A program made the translations under genes and the position numbers. From Ruegeria lacuscaerulensis (GTDB lineage: Bacteria; Pseudomonadota; Alphaproteobacteria; Rhodobacterales; Rhodobacteraceae): 64,000 nucleotides of DNA. Shown here in pieces: positions 1-8,545 of this stretch. Each line of letters begins with the position of its first letter. The first letter of the stretch is position 1. The notes beneath the pieces were generated by a model, which made no database searches, was not told where the DNA came from, and saw only the letters and a list, made by a program, of their open reading frames with translations. The stretch spans positions 434,001 to 498,000 of the forward strand of contig NZ_WPZL01000001.1 in assembly GCF_013031245.1 (NCBI RefSeq), written 5' to 3'.

Positions 1-989
1 TCGTGCACCAGGCAATTCAGGACAAAGTCGACACTACGTTCCGGGACATGGGGGGGCAGCGTGTAAAGAACATCAGTCGCCCAATCCGTGTCTGGCATTG
101 GTCCCCGCAGGCTACACCCGCGCGCAAGGCTCCGGATATCTCGCTTCAGCAGCGTGTGAAGTTCTGCAAGTCGGTCGATGGCGTCAATTTGGCATGGGCG
201 TCAACCGGGGAGGGCACTCCCATTCTGAAAGCGCCCAACTGGCTCAATCACATAGAATATGAGTGGACCAGCCCCGTTTGGGGGGACTTCCTTTCAGAGT
301 TCTCAAAACGCTGTCAGTTGGTTCGATTTGATCAACGTGGCAATGGCCTTTCCGACTGGGATGTCGACGACATTTCTGAGGACAGAATGATCGAAGATAT
401 GGTCGCGGTCGCCGACGCAGCGGGGCTTGAGCAATTTGGGCTTTTTGGCATCAGCCAGGGCTCGGCCTTTTCTGTGCGATTTGCTGCAAAGTACCCCGAA
501 CGGGTTAAGTTTCTCGTTTTGCTTGGTGGCTTTGTTCGGGGAAGGATGATGCGAGGTGACCCGGATGCAGCACAGTTTTACGAGGCCGCCCGCGCCATGG
601 TGTCTGCTGGCTGGGGATCACCGAACCCCGTTTACCGTCATTTCTTCACGTCTTGCTACATGCCGGACGCAACACCGGAAGAAGGTGCCAGTTTTGACGA
701 AATGCAGCGGATTTCCGTAAGCCCGGAAACGGCCTTACGTATCATTGAAATGAACGCCTATGTCGATGTACGTGCCGAGGCGCAAAGCCTGCAGGTCCCA
801 ACACTGGTGTTGCACGTCCAGGGCGATATGGCTGCACCCATCAGCGAAGGGCGTGAAACTGCCCGGCATATTCCTACAGCAGAGTTTGTTGAGCTACCAG
901 GAGCCAACCATTGTATGATCCGCGGCCATCCCGGGTTTGATGAGTTTTTTCAGGAAATTGAGCCGTTTCTCAAAGAATATGCCGGTTGA
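1..989 (+). CDS. Cyclase-end/alpha-beta hydrolase fusion protein, 5' truncated
   Basis: The reading frame is open to the left edge, so the true start lies outside the window; the GTG at base 3 is only the first possible start codon. Residues 1-33 from that codon (VHQAIQDKVD, then the F.D.G...VKNI.RPIRV pattern) look like the last part of a class III adenylate/guanylate cyclase domain. From about residue 50 an alpha/beta hydrolase fold follows: nucleophile elbow GISQG with Ser151, probable acid Asp275 (HVQGD) and His303 (GANH). The triad appears complete, so an active hydrolase or haloperoxidase-like enzyme is plausible, fused to a cyclase. The cyclase catalytic part is not visible, so its activity cannot be judged. 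An intrinsic terminator follows. Confidence 0.8.
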   Translation, partial: VHQAIQDKVDTTFRDMGGQRVKNISRPIRVWHWSPQATPARKAPDISLQQRVKFCKSVDGVNLAWASTGEGTPILKAPNWLNHIEYEWTSPVWGDFLSEFSKRCQLVRFDQRGNGLSDWDVDDISEDRMIEDMVAVADAAGLEQFGLFGISQGSAFSVRFAAKYPERVKFLVLLGGFVRGRMMRGDPDAAQFYEAARAMVSAGWGSPNPVYRHFFTSCYMPDATPEEGASFDEMQRISVSPETALRIIEMNAYVDVRAEAQSLQVPTLVLHVQGDMAAPISEGRETARHIPTAEFVELPGANHCMIRGHPGFDEFFQEIEPFLKEYAG

Positions 990-1057
990 TTTTTCTACCT
1001 AAAATGTCAGGCGATTTAATCCCGGAATTAGATGGAACCATTCATCCCTGTATGGAA

Positions 1058-1090
1058 GGACGCCTAGGGGAATAGGTGTTCCCTTTTTTT
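1058..1090 (+). terminator. Intrinsic terminator after the hydrolase gene
   Basis: A stem of 1058-1066 with 1073-1082 (one bulge, one G-U pair) and a GGGGAA loop is followed by a run of seven T at 1084-1090. It lies about 70 bases after the stop codon of the preceding gene and before the MATE gene, so it separates the two transcripts. Confidence 0.65.
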
Positions 1091-1179
1091 GGCTCGGGTC
1101 GGTACCTTAGTCAAAATAGAACTTGCTGAATGGGATATAACGCGGGCATTTTGCTTTGGGGCGCAGAGGCAGAAGACTC

Positions 1180-2583
1180 ATGGCAGAACAATCCGGTGGC
1201 AAGGCGGTCTTTTTGACGGGCGACCTGATGCGGCACGTGACCCGTATGTCTTTGACCACCAGCATTGGCCTGATGGCGATATTTGCTGTTGATTTCATCG
1301 ATATGGTTTTCATTTCGATGCTGGGTAACGACGCTTTAGCGGCAGCCGTGGGTTATGCGGGAACCCTCTTGTTCTTTACCAATTCGATAAATGTGGGCCT
1401 TTCGATCGCGGCCGGAGCATTGGTCGCGCGGGAACTTGGAGCAGGTCGGACAGAGCAGGCCCGCCAGTTTGGCACCAGTGTGGCTGTCTTGGGCATTTTG
1501 TTCGGTTTAACTGTTTCCGTGATAGTCCTGTTTAACCTGACGTTTTTTCTTTCGCTGCTGGGCGCGAAAGGGGAAGTGCTTCGGCTCGCAGCCCGCTACG
1601 TCTCGATCATTTTGCCGACCATGTGGGTGATGGCAGTAGTCATGACCGGGATGGCAGTTCTGCGCGCGTACGGAGACGCACGGCGGTCAATGCAGGCCAC
1701 GATCTACGGGGGTGTTGCCAACGCTGTGCTGGACCCGATCCTGATCTTTGCGGTCGGGCTGGGGTTGGACGGGGCGGCCATTGCCTCGGTTATTGCCCGG
1801 ATATGCATATTGATCGCTGCGGTCACGCCGGCGATACGCGTGCATCAGGGTTTCGCGCGCCCCTCTCTAGGCCAGGTGATCTCGGATATCCGTCCTGTGC
1901 GAGCCATCGCAATTCCGGCCGTTCTAACGAATGTTGCGACTCCGGTCGGGAACGCTATCGTCATCCGCGAAGTCGCCCAGTTCGGAACCGACGCCGTTGC
2001 CGGTATGGCCGTTATCGGACGGCTGATGCCCGTTGCGTTCTCGGTCGTCTTTGCCCTGTCCGGGGCCATAGGCCCCATCGTCGGCCAAAACTTCGGGGCC
2101 GGGCAATTTGATCGTGTGAAAAAGACCTTTTTGGCCGGCGTAAAGTTCACCGCCTTCTATGTCTGTTTGATGGCTGCCACACTCTTTGTGCTGCGCGCGC
2201 CCATCGCCGATTTGTTTCAGGCACAGGGAGAGACCCGGGCACTAATTTATCTGTTCTGCGGTCCGCTGGCTCTGGCCTCATTCTTTAACGGTGTGATTTT
2301 TGTTGCGAATGCCAGCTTCAACAATCTGGGCCACCCGGTGTATTCGACCTGGGTCAATTGGGGCCGGCACACGCTGGGCACTTGGCCGTTTGCTGTTGCC
2401 GGAGCCTATATCGCTGGCGCACCCGGAGTGCTTCTGGGGCAGGCGTTAGGAGGTGTCATCTTCGCGGGATTATGCTGGTTTCTGGTCCGACGGGTCGTGT
2501 CCAAGCTGACCGCACCGCAAACCGTCGATCCGTTTGCAGGGCAGAACCGGTTGCAAGTGCTGTTTGGGCGGCGCGGGTGGTAG
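1180..2583 (+). CDS. MATE family multidrug/sodium efflux protein
   Basis: A 467-residue, very hydrophobic protein with about twelve membrane segments in two similar halves, the usual MATE size and layout. Conserved-looking stretches include the helix-1 region ending in FIDMVFISMLGNDALAA and a glycine/asparagine-rich turn NFGAGQF in the second half. MATE proteins export cationic drugs or metabolites against a Na+ or H+ gradient in the inner membrane. The ATG at 1180 is preferred over the in-frame TTG at 1156 because a purine-rich AGAGGCAGAAG lies just before it. It stands alone between a terminator and the leader of the ATPase operon. The substrate cannot be read from the sequence. Confidence 0.88.
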   Translation: MAEQSGGKAVFLTGDLMRHVTRMSLTTSIGLMAIFAVDFIDMVFISMLGNDALAAAVGYAGTLLFFTNSINVGLSIAAGALVARELGAGRTEQARQFGTSVAVLGILFGLTVSVIVLFNLTFFLSLLGAKGEVLRLAARYVSIILPTMWVMAVVMTGMAVLRAYGDARRSMQATIYGGVANAVLDPILIFAVGLGLDGAAIASVIARICILIAAVTPAIRVHQGFARPSLGQVISDIRPVRAIAIPAVLTNVATPVGNAIVIREVAQFGTDAVAGMAVIGRLMPVAFSVVFALSGAIGPIVGQNFGAGQFDRVKKTFLAGVKFTAFYVCLMAATLFVLRAPIADLFQAQGETRALIYLFCGPLALASFFNGVIFVANASFNNLGHPVYSTWVNWGRHTLGTWPFAVAGAYIAGAPGVLLGQALGGVIFAGLCWFLVRRVVSKLTAPQTVDPFAGQNRLQVLFGRRGW

Positions 2584-2996
2584 GATGAACAGTTGCCCTG
2601 ATTGCGGGCTTCCAACCGATCAATGTTTACTGATTTTCACGATCATCATGCCTGACTAAGGTTCCGCACCTTCGCTGAACCACGCAATATGGCCATCTGT
2701 TCGTCTTTTAACAGGTTAGATTTTTGGAACTCGTCGTCGATTCAGCGCTGGGCAACGGATTCGTCGGCTCAGACGGGATTGCGCCCTGTATTGACGGTAG
2801 CCGCCGCCACTGCTGAACGTAGATGTCTCCTCCCAAAAAATTTCAGTAAATTGGGTTTGGAATGTTTCCGCTCGCTAGGTTTATCCTCATTTGCCAATTC
2901 ATGAATTCGTTGTAAGCTGGCTCAATAATTGCAAAAAACGCGCCACAGATTTGCGGCGGTGATTTGAAAAGCCTCTTAGACGAATGAGGATAAGCA
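2584..2996 (+). promoter_or_regulatory. Leader region of the V/A-ATPase operon
   Basis: A 413-base gap with no convincing gene; a 71-codon open frame at 2689-2904 has no recognisable domain. The 3' end can form a long-range helix: 2879-2893 pairs with 2981-2995, with an 11-bp perfect core (2881-2891 with 2983-2993) and two flanking G-U pairs closed by G-C pairs. The right arm contains GAGGAT, the Shine-Dalgarno of subunit B, and stops just before its ATG at 2997. Inside the loop are a palindrome AATTCATGAATT (2896-2907) and a small GCAAA/TTTGC hairpin. This suggests a structured leader able to mask the ribosome site, but no known riboswitch is recognised. Confidence 0.4.
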
Positions 2997-4358
2997 ATGT
3001 CCCAAAGTCTTCTGAAGTACACACGTGTTCTGGAAATTGTGGGGGACACGATCAAGGTCCGAGTGCCGCTGGACGGAGCTGTTGACGCGGTGGTTCGCTT
3101 CAATGACCTGGCCGTGATTGAAACGGTCGACGGGCACAAAACGCTGGCGCAGGCGATTTTCATCGATCGGGACGTGGTGACGCTGCAGGTGTTTTCCGGC
3201 ACCAAGGGCATCTCGACCGAGGCGACGGCAACCTTCCTTGGCCACCCGATGCAGACACCTTATTCGGCTAATATTCTGGGACGCGTTTTCGATGGGGCAG
3301 GGGTGGCGATCGACGGTGGCCCGGACCTGTCGGCCGAGCCCCGAATCGATATCGGCGGGCCGACAGTGAACCCGGCCGAGCGGGCCGTACCGAATAAAAT
3401 GATCCGCACCGATGTGCCAATGATCGACGTGTTCAACACGTTGGTCGAAAGCCAGAAAATTCCGATCTTTTCCGTCTCGGGCGAGCCGTTCAACGCGTTC
3501 CTCAGCCGCATAGGGATTCAGGCGGATGCGGATATTGTGGTCTTTGGCGGGCTGGGGCTGATCTTTGACGATTACTATACGTTCCGCACGTCCTTCGAAG
3601 ATGCAGGCGTGTTTTCCCGCACGGTGATGTTTGTCAATCAGGCGACGGACCCCTTGGTCGAGCGTTTGCTGGTACCCGATATGGCGCTGGCTGTGGCGGA
3701 GAAATTCGCGGTGGAAGAGGGTAAACGCGTTCTTGTTCTTCTGACCGACATGACCGCCTATGCGGACGCGATGAAAGAGGTGGGGATCAGTCAGGAGCGT
3801 GTACCTTCGCAACGTGGCTATATGGGAGACCTCTATTCCCAGCTGGCGCGCCGGTACGAAAAAGCCTGTGACTATGCCAAGGGCGGTTCGGTGACGGTGC
3901 TGACCGTCACCACAATGCCGGGCAACGATGTCACGCACCCCGTGCCGGACAACACCGGTTACATCACCGAGGGGCAGATCTACTTGCACTCGGGCGTAAT
4001 CGACCCGTTCGGCAGCCTGTCACGCCTCAAGCAGAACGTGATCGGCAAGACAACGCGCGAGGATCACGGCCAGATCATGAACACGATGATCCGCTTCTAC
4101 TCAGAAAGCCGCGACGCGGCGCAGAAACAGGCGATGGCATTCGATTTGTCGGACTACGATCACCAACTGCTGAAATTCGGCGCCCTGTTCCGGACGCGCT
4201 TCATGGACATCAACGTCTCGATTCCGCTTGAGGAGGCGCTGAACCTGGGCTGGAAAACACTAGCCGAGTGTTTTGCGCCGGAACAGTTGCTGATGAAGCA
4301 GACCCTGATCGACAAGTATTTTCCAAAGGATGCCGATGGCGCGGTTGCAGCTGAATAA
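2997..4358 (+). CDS. atpB: V/A-type ATP synthase subunit B
   Basis: The 453-residue non-catalytic nucleotide-binding subunit of the V1/A1 head, which alternates with subunit A in the hexamer. It resembles the family throughout: an N-terminal beta barrel (YTRVLEIVGDTIKVR), the P.S.NILGRVFDGAG region, the SGEPFNAFLSRI stretch that replaces a functional Walker A, VFGGLGL and the TVTTMPGNDVTHPVPDNTGYITEGQI segment. The start ATG at 2997 follows GAGGATAAGCA. It is the first gene of a tightly packed seven-gene operon and overlaps subunit D. F-type beta is excluded by the missing GGAGVGKT loop. Confidence 0.95.
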   Translation: MSQSLLKYTRVLEIVGDTIKVRVPLDGAVDAVVRFNDLAVIETVDGHKTLAQAIFIDRDVVTLQVFSGTKGISTEATATFLGHPMQTPYSANILGRVFDGAGVAIDGGPDLSAEPRIDIGGPTVNPAERAVPNKMIRTDVPMIDVFNTLVESQKIPIFSVSGEPFNAFLSRIGIQADADIVVFGGLGLIFDDYYTFRTSFEDAGVFSRTVMFVNQATDPLVERLLVPDMALAVAEKFAVEEGKRVLVLLTDMTAYADAMKEVGISQERVPSQRGYMGDLYSQLARRYEKACDYAKGGSVTVLTVTTMPGNDVTHPVPDNTGYITEGQIYLHSGVIDPFGSLSRLKQNVIGKTTREDHGQIMNTMIRFYSESRDAAQKQAMAFDLSDYDHQLLKFGALFRTRFMDINVSIPLEEALNLGWKTLAECFAPEQLLMKQTLIDKYFPKDADGAVAAE

Positions 4359-4941
4359 ATCGTCGCTTGCCCGCGAGCAGACGCAGTTGAAAAGCTATGA
4401 GCGGTTCCTGCCGTCGCTGGACCTCAAGCGCCAGCAATTGATGGCTGAACGTGCCAAGGCGCGCGAGGATGTGCGGCGCCTTGAGGAAGAAGTGCAACAA
4501 CTGGCGCAGCAGGTCGGGGAAAAGCTGCCCATGCTTGCGCAGAAGGGCGTGGATCTGGATGGGTTGGTTGAGCTGAAAGACTACAAGATCAAAGAGGTCA
4601 ACGTAGTCGGCGTCAAGATGCCTGCGCTGGATCGGATCGAAGTCGCCGTGCGCCCGTATTCTCTGTTGGCAAAACCCCATTGGGTCGATGCCGCCGCGCG
4701 GCTTTTGCATGACATGATCGAGGCGCGTCTGCGTGTGAAAGTGGCCGAAGAACGGGTCAAGATATTCAACAAGGCCGTGGCCACGATCACTCAAAGGGTC
4801 AACCTTTTTGAGAAAGTTCTGATCCCGCGCGCCAAAGCCAACATCAAGAAAATCCGCATCTATCTGAGCGATGAACAGATGCAGGCGGTCGTGCGCTCGA
4901 AAATCTCAAAGCGCAAACACGCGCAGGAGGCTGCGTCGTGA
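4336..4941 (+). CDS. atpD: V/A-type ATP synthase subunit D
   Basis: A protein of 201 residues (203 from the ATG at 4330), mostly long heptad-rich helices at both ends as expected for the central rotor shaft. Subunit D links the A3B3 head to the membrane rotor. The C-terminal TQRVNLFEKVLIPRAKANIKKIRIYLSDEQ region is typical of the family. The ATG at 4336 is preferred because AAAGG at 4325-4329 is properly spaced from it. The gene overlaps the end of subunit B by 23 bases and ends in a GTGA overlap with subunit I, indicating translational coupling. Confidence 0.92.
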   Translation: MARLQLNKSSLAREQTQLKSYERFLPSLDLKRQQLMAERAKAREDVRRLEEEVQQLAQQVGEKLPMLAQKGVDLDGLVELKDYKIKEVNVVGVKMPALDRIEVAVRPYSLLAKPHWVDAAARLLHDMIEARLRVKVAEERVKIFNKAVATITQRVNLFEKVLIPRAKANIKKIRIYLSDEQMQAVVRSKISKRKHAQEAAS

Positions 4942-6734
4942 GTATTGCAAGGCTCAAAAAGCTGTCGCTTGTCGGGCTTGCAGCTCAAAAGGCGGGTACG
5001 CTTGTGGCGTTGCAGGAACTGGGCTGCATGCACGTCCTGCCGCTTGCTCCGCCGCCCAGCGAGCCGGAAAAAATCAGTGAACGCGGTGCGCGTGATGCCT
5101 ATAAGGCACTGCGGTTTCTGAACAATGTGGCCGACCCGCGCCGCCAGATACAGCGCGACCCGGATTTCGACATGGACCAGTTCGTCAAGGATGTGCTGGA
5201 TCTGATGCAGCGCAGCCGGGACATGATGGACCGGCGGGATTTCCTTGCCAATCGGATCGCGCATGTTCGTCCGTGGGGCGATCTGGATTTTCCGCCTGAC
5301 GATGTGCTGGCTGGCAATAGGCTGTGGTTCTATCAGCTGCCGTTGAAACATCGCGATACACTGGATGCGGTGCCGTTGCCCTGGGCAATATTGGAGCAGG
5401 ATCATCGGTTCATTTATGCCGTTTTGATTGCGCCTGATGAGCCAGACGACGACATCCTTCCCGTGACTCGTACCCACACCGGATCGCTGCCGATTCACGA
5501 GCTTGAGGCGCAACTGGAAGAAGCCGAAATCGCGATAGAATCTCTTGATGCCGAACGGGTGGCTCAGACACGATACCTGACGCTGATGCGGCGCAACCTC
5601 TCAGCGGCAGAAAGCGCGGCGGAACTGGCCCATGCGACGCAAAAAGTTCGCGACGAAGAGGCGATGTTCGCCCTGCAAGGCTGGGTGCCAGAAGATCGTA
5701 TTGATGCGGTGCTGAATATGGCCAAAGCCAGAGACGCCGCTGTTTTGATCGAGGAACCAGGCCTCAACGACACGCCGCCCACTTTGCTGGAACAACCAGA
5801 ACGGCGCGGCGCCGCGGTAGACTTAGCCCTGTTTTATCAAGTGCCGGGCTACAAGGATTGGGACCCGAGCGTCATCGTTGCAATCTCTTTCGCGATCTTC
5901 TTTGCGATGATCGTGGCCGATGCAGGGTATGGGGTGGTCATCCTGCTGGGCCTCCTGTTGTTCTGGAAACGGTTGGATGGAACGGCCGAACAACGGTCAT
6001 GGCGACGGTTCGGACTGATCATCTCGGGTGCGACGATCCTGTATGGCATTCTGGTCGGCAGCTATTTCGGAGTATCGCCGCCTGACGGGTCGATCTGGAC
6101 AAAGCTCAAGGTGTTGGACATTAACAATTTCAGCGCGATGATGATGGTGTCGATCGTCGTAGGCGTGCTGCATCTGGTGCTGGCTAACGCGCTGGCCGCC
6201 CGCGCGGCTTGGGGGCAACGCAAGGCAATTGCCAATCTGGGGTGGATCGCAACGCTGATCGGCGGGTTTGTTCTGTGGCTCAGCTATTTGAAAGGCAACT
6301 CTCCGGTGCCGGGGGAATTGCTGATGGGCGTGGGCGTTTTGGCGATCGTCCTCTTTTCCAGCGAACGGGTTATCAAGAAGCCAACCGACTGGCTGTGGCG
6401 CCTTATTGAAGGGGTGCAAAGCCTCGCTGGAGCGATGGGTGCATTCGGAGACGTACTTAGCTACATGCGCCTGTTTGCGCTGGGGCTGGCCTCTGCCTCG
6501 CTGGCAATCACGTTCAACGATCTGGCAGGGTCGGTGATGCATGCACTGAAGGGGCCGGGCATCCTTTTTGCACTGCTGATCCTGATCATCGGACATGTCC
6601 TGAACTTCGCCCTCGCGATGATGAGCGGCGTCGTCCACGGATTGCGTCTCAATTACATCGAATTCTTTAAATGGGGTCTGCCAGACGAAGGCATCGTCTT
6701 TCGTCCGTTTGCCCGCAAGGAGGTTCAGGAATGA
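4938..6734 (+). CDS. atpI: V/A-type ATP synthase subunit I (a-subunit, membrane stator)
   Basis: A 598-residue protein with a soluble, coiled-coil-bearing N-terminal half (about 1-305) and a membrane half with about seven helices (about 310-580). It forms the ion half-channels and stator arm. The motif SYMRLFALGLAS holds the essential arginine, Arg511, which faces the proteolipid glutamate, and VVHGLRLNYIEFFKWG near the C terminus is also characteristic. The GTG start at 4938 overlaps the stop of subunit D by four bases after GCAGGAGG. Length is slightly below the usual 620-660 residues but no core element seems missing. Confidence 0.93.
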   Translation: MSIARLKKLSLVGLAAQKAGTLVALQELGCMHVLPLAPPPSEPEKISERGARDAYKALRFLNNVADPRRQIQRDPDFDMDQFVKDVLDLMQRSRDMMDRRDFLANRIAHVRPWGDLDFPPDDVLAGNRLWFYQLPLKHRDTLDAVPLPWAILEQDHRFIYAVLIAPDEPDDDILPVTRTHTGSLPIHELEAQLEEAEIAIESLDAERVAQTRYLTLMRRNLSAAESAAELAHATQKVRDEEAMFALQGWVPEDRIDAVLNMAKARDAAVLIEEPGLNDTPPTLLEQPERRGAAVDLALFYQVPGYKDWDPSVIVAISFAIFFAMIVADAGYGVVILLGLLLFWKRLDGTAEQRSWRRFGLIISGATILYGILVGSYFGVSPPDGSIWTKLKVLDINNFSAMMMVSIVVGVLHLVLANALAARAAWGQRKAIANLGWIATLIGGFVLWLSYLKGNSPVPGELLMGVGVLAIVLFSSERVIKKPTDWLWRLIEGVQSLAGAMGAFGDVLSYMRLFALGLASASLAITFNDLAGSVMHALKGPGILFALLILIIGHVLNFALAMMSGVVHGLRLNYIEFFKWGLPDEGIVFRPFARKEVQE

Positions 6735-7174
6735 ATGAACTTGTTCTCACATTGGGCTGGTTGGGCATATATGCGCCCATGGCGCTGGGCGCCGCAGCGA
6801 GCGCCATTGGGTGCTCCATCGCCGGAATGGCCAGTATTGGTGCCATGACCGAAACCGATGGCGGCTATGGCCGCTTTGTTGGCGTCTCGGCCTTTCCCTC
6901 GACGATGGTAATCTATGGCATCGTCATCATGTTCACGCTGAACCGTGACGTGACACCCGAAAACGCGGGCGGCTTGTTCGGGATCGGCATCCTGTCCGGC
7001 ATCGCGTTGATGTATTGCGGTATCTGGCAGGGGCGGGCCTGTGCGGCAGCGATCAATGCGACCAAGGAAAAACCGGAAATCTTCGGATTGGCGCTGGCTC
7101 CGGCTGCCATCATTGAAGGTTTCGGCGTCTTCGCCTTCGTCTTTGCACTTGTCATTAGCGCGGGGATCAGCTGA
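6731..7174 (+). CDS. atpK: V/A-type ATP synthase subunit K (proteolipid c-ring)
   Basis: A 147-residue protein with four membrane helices in two hairpins, the double-hairpin form of the c-subunit. The ion-carrying carboxylate is Glu129 (AAIIEGFGVF). Compared from memory with Enterococcus hirae NtpK, Thr58 and Gln100 match ligands Thr64 and Gln110, but the position of Gln65 is Met59 (FPSTMVIYG instead of LPGTQGLYG). The sodium site is therefore only partly conserved and ion specificity is open. The ATG at 6731 forms an ATGA overlap with subunit I. The next gene overlaps it by one base (TGATG). Confidence 0.92.
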   Translation: MNELVLTLGWLGIYAPMALGAAASAIGCSIAGMASIGAMTETDGGYGRFVGVSAFPSTMVIYGIVIMFTLNRDVTPENAGGLFGIGILSGIALMYCGIWQGRACAAAINATKEKPEIFGLALAPAAIIEGFGVFAFVFALVISAGIS

Positions 7175-7851
7175 TGGCACAGGATGGCATAATCTCGCAC
7201 GGTGTCGATGAGTTAATCGACAAGTTACGCAATGACGGAGTTGCCGCTGGTCAGACGGATGCGGAAAAGCTGCGCGCCGACGCAAGGGCCGAGGCTGCAA
7301 AGATTCTGGCTGATGCCAAGCGTGAGGCTGATGAGTATCAGAAAAAGGCGCGCTCTGAATCCGACAGCTACCGCGCGGCGGGGGAAGAGGCGCTTAACAC
7401 CGCCATGCGCGATGCGGTGTTGACGATGAAAGCCGGGCTCACGGACCGGTTCCGTGAAGATGTCGAGCGTCTGGTCACCAAGGAAATGGCCGACCCGGAC
7501 CTGCTGAAACAGATGATCCTGGAAGTTGTCGGTCGCGCCGCAGATGAGGCCAGGCTGGACGGTAAGGTGCAGGTCATCCTGCCAGCGAAGGTTGCGACGC
7601 AAGAGGATATCAAACAAAACGCGGACGACATCCAATCCGGTAAGCTGACGAAATACGTGCTGGGCCTGACGGCGGAGATGTTGCAGGAACAGGTCGAACT
7701 GCATGCTTCGGACGACACGCAAAGCGGTATTTGTGTTCGGGCCGAGGATCAGGGCGTTGTGCTTGATCTGACGGACAAGGCGGTGGCCTCGCTGTTGATG
7801 CAACATCTGCAGCCGCGTTTTCGCGCCGTACTGGAAGGGGTGATCCGGTAA
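7174..7851 (+). CDS. atpE: V/A-type ATP synthase subunit E (peripheral stalk)
   Basis: A 225-residue protein with a long charged N-terminal helix (about 15-90, rich in Ala, Glu, Lys and Arg) and a globular C-terminal domain, the pattern of subunit E. This subunit tethers the head to subunit I. No separate gene for its usual helical partner (subunit G/H) exists in the operon, so E either works alone or with an unlinked partner. The start ATG at 7174 overlaps the stop of subunit K. Confidence 0.85.
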   Translation: MAQDGIISHGVDELIDKLRNDGVAAGQTDAEKLRADARAEAAKILADAKREADEYQKKARSESDSYRAAGEEALNTAMRDAVLTMKAGLTDRFREDVERLVTKEMADPDLLKQMILEVVGRAADEARLDGKVQVILPAKVATQEDIKQNADDIQSGKLTKYVLGLTAEMLQEQVELHASDDTQSGICVRAEDQGVVLDLTDKAVASLLMQHLQPRFRAVLEGVIR

Positions 7852-7852
7852 C

Positions 7853-8545
7853 ATGTCGGACCCCGACGCCTATATCTCATTGATCAGCAGCCTGCCGGGC
7901 TCGGAGCGGTTGTTTGTGGCCAAGCAGCCGCCCCTGTCACGGCTCAGACTGGACCGACGCCTGACGGCGCTGAAGCCCGAAGATGCGCGCGTTTTGAAGG
8001 TGTTGGAGCATGCTCTGAACTGGAGCGATTATGACATGGACGTCACGGATGCGCAGGCGATTCAGCGTTGCAAAGAAGCTTTGCGGGACATTCCGCAGCC
8101 GACCCTTCGCAAACTGTTTCTGGAACGGATGGACCTGCGCACGGTGGTCGCTGCACTGCGCCTGCGCAATCAGGGTGGCAGCCCGCCCGTCGGAGCATAT
8201 GGCGTTGGTCGCTGGAGCCGCCACATCCCTGCCAACTGGAGTGACCCGAGCTTTCGGCTGGAGACACCGATGCCGTGGATCAAAGAGGCAAGGCAATTGC
8301 TGGACGCAGAGGATCCGCTGGGGCTGGAACGGTTACTGCTATCGGTCAGCCACAATCAACTGAAACGTCACGCCGCCCGCCACCTGTTCGATTTCGAGGC
8401 TGTGGCGATCTACGTGCTGATCTGGAACATTTTCGACCGCTGGGCGCAAAGCAATGCGCAGGATGCGGCCAAGAGATTTGAGAAACTGGCAAAGCAGGCC
8501 ATGGCCGGTGCAGCCGACATTGATTTTGAGGGAGTAAGCGCATGA
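7853..8545 (+). CDS. DUF2764-like V-ATPase-associated protein
   Basis: A 230-residue, largely helical, soluble protein beginning with AYISLISSLPG, which resembles the YYYLVASLP start of DUF2764 proteins. Those lie between subunits E and A in the V-ATPase operons of chlamydiae and spirochaetes and are thought to stand in for subunit C, the socket between shaft and c-ring. The position here, between E and A, is the same. It has an ATGA overlap with subunit A. The family name comes from resemblance and position; the role as a C-subunit substitute is inference. Confidence 0.65.
   Translation: MSDPDAYISLISSLPGSERLFVAKQPPLSRLRLDRRLTALKPEDARVLKVLEHALNWSDYDMDVTDAQAIQRCKEALRDIPQPTLRKLFLERMDLRTVVAALRLRNQGGSPPVGAYGVGRWSRHIPANWSDPSFRLETPMPWIKEARQLLDAEDPLGLERLLLSVSHNQLKRHAARHLFDFEAVAIYVLIWNIFDRWAQSNAQDAAKRFEKLAKQAMAGAADIDFEGVSA

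Noticed and set aside
2689..2904. A 71-codon frame in the leader of the ATPase operon
   Set aside because: No ribosome site, no recognisable domain, and it overlaps the structured leader.
2976..3989. A 337-codon minus-strand frame over the ATPase B gene
   Set aside because: Antisense shadow of a certain gene.
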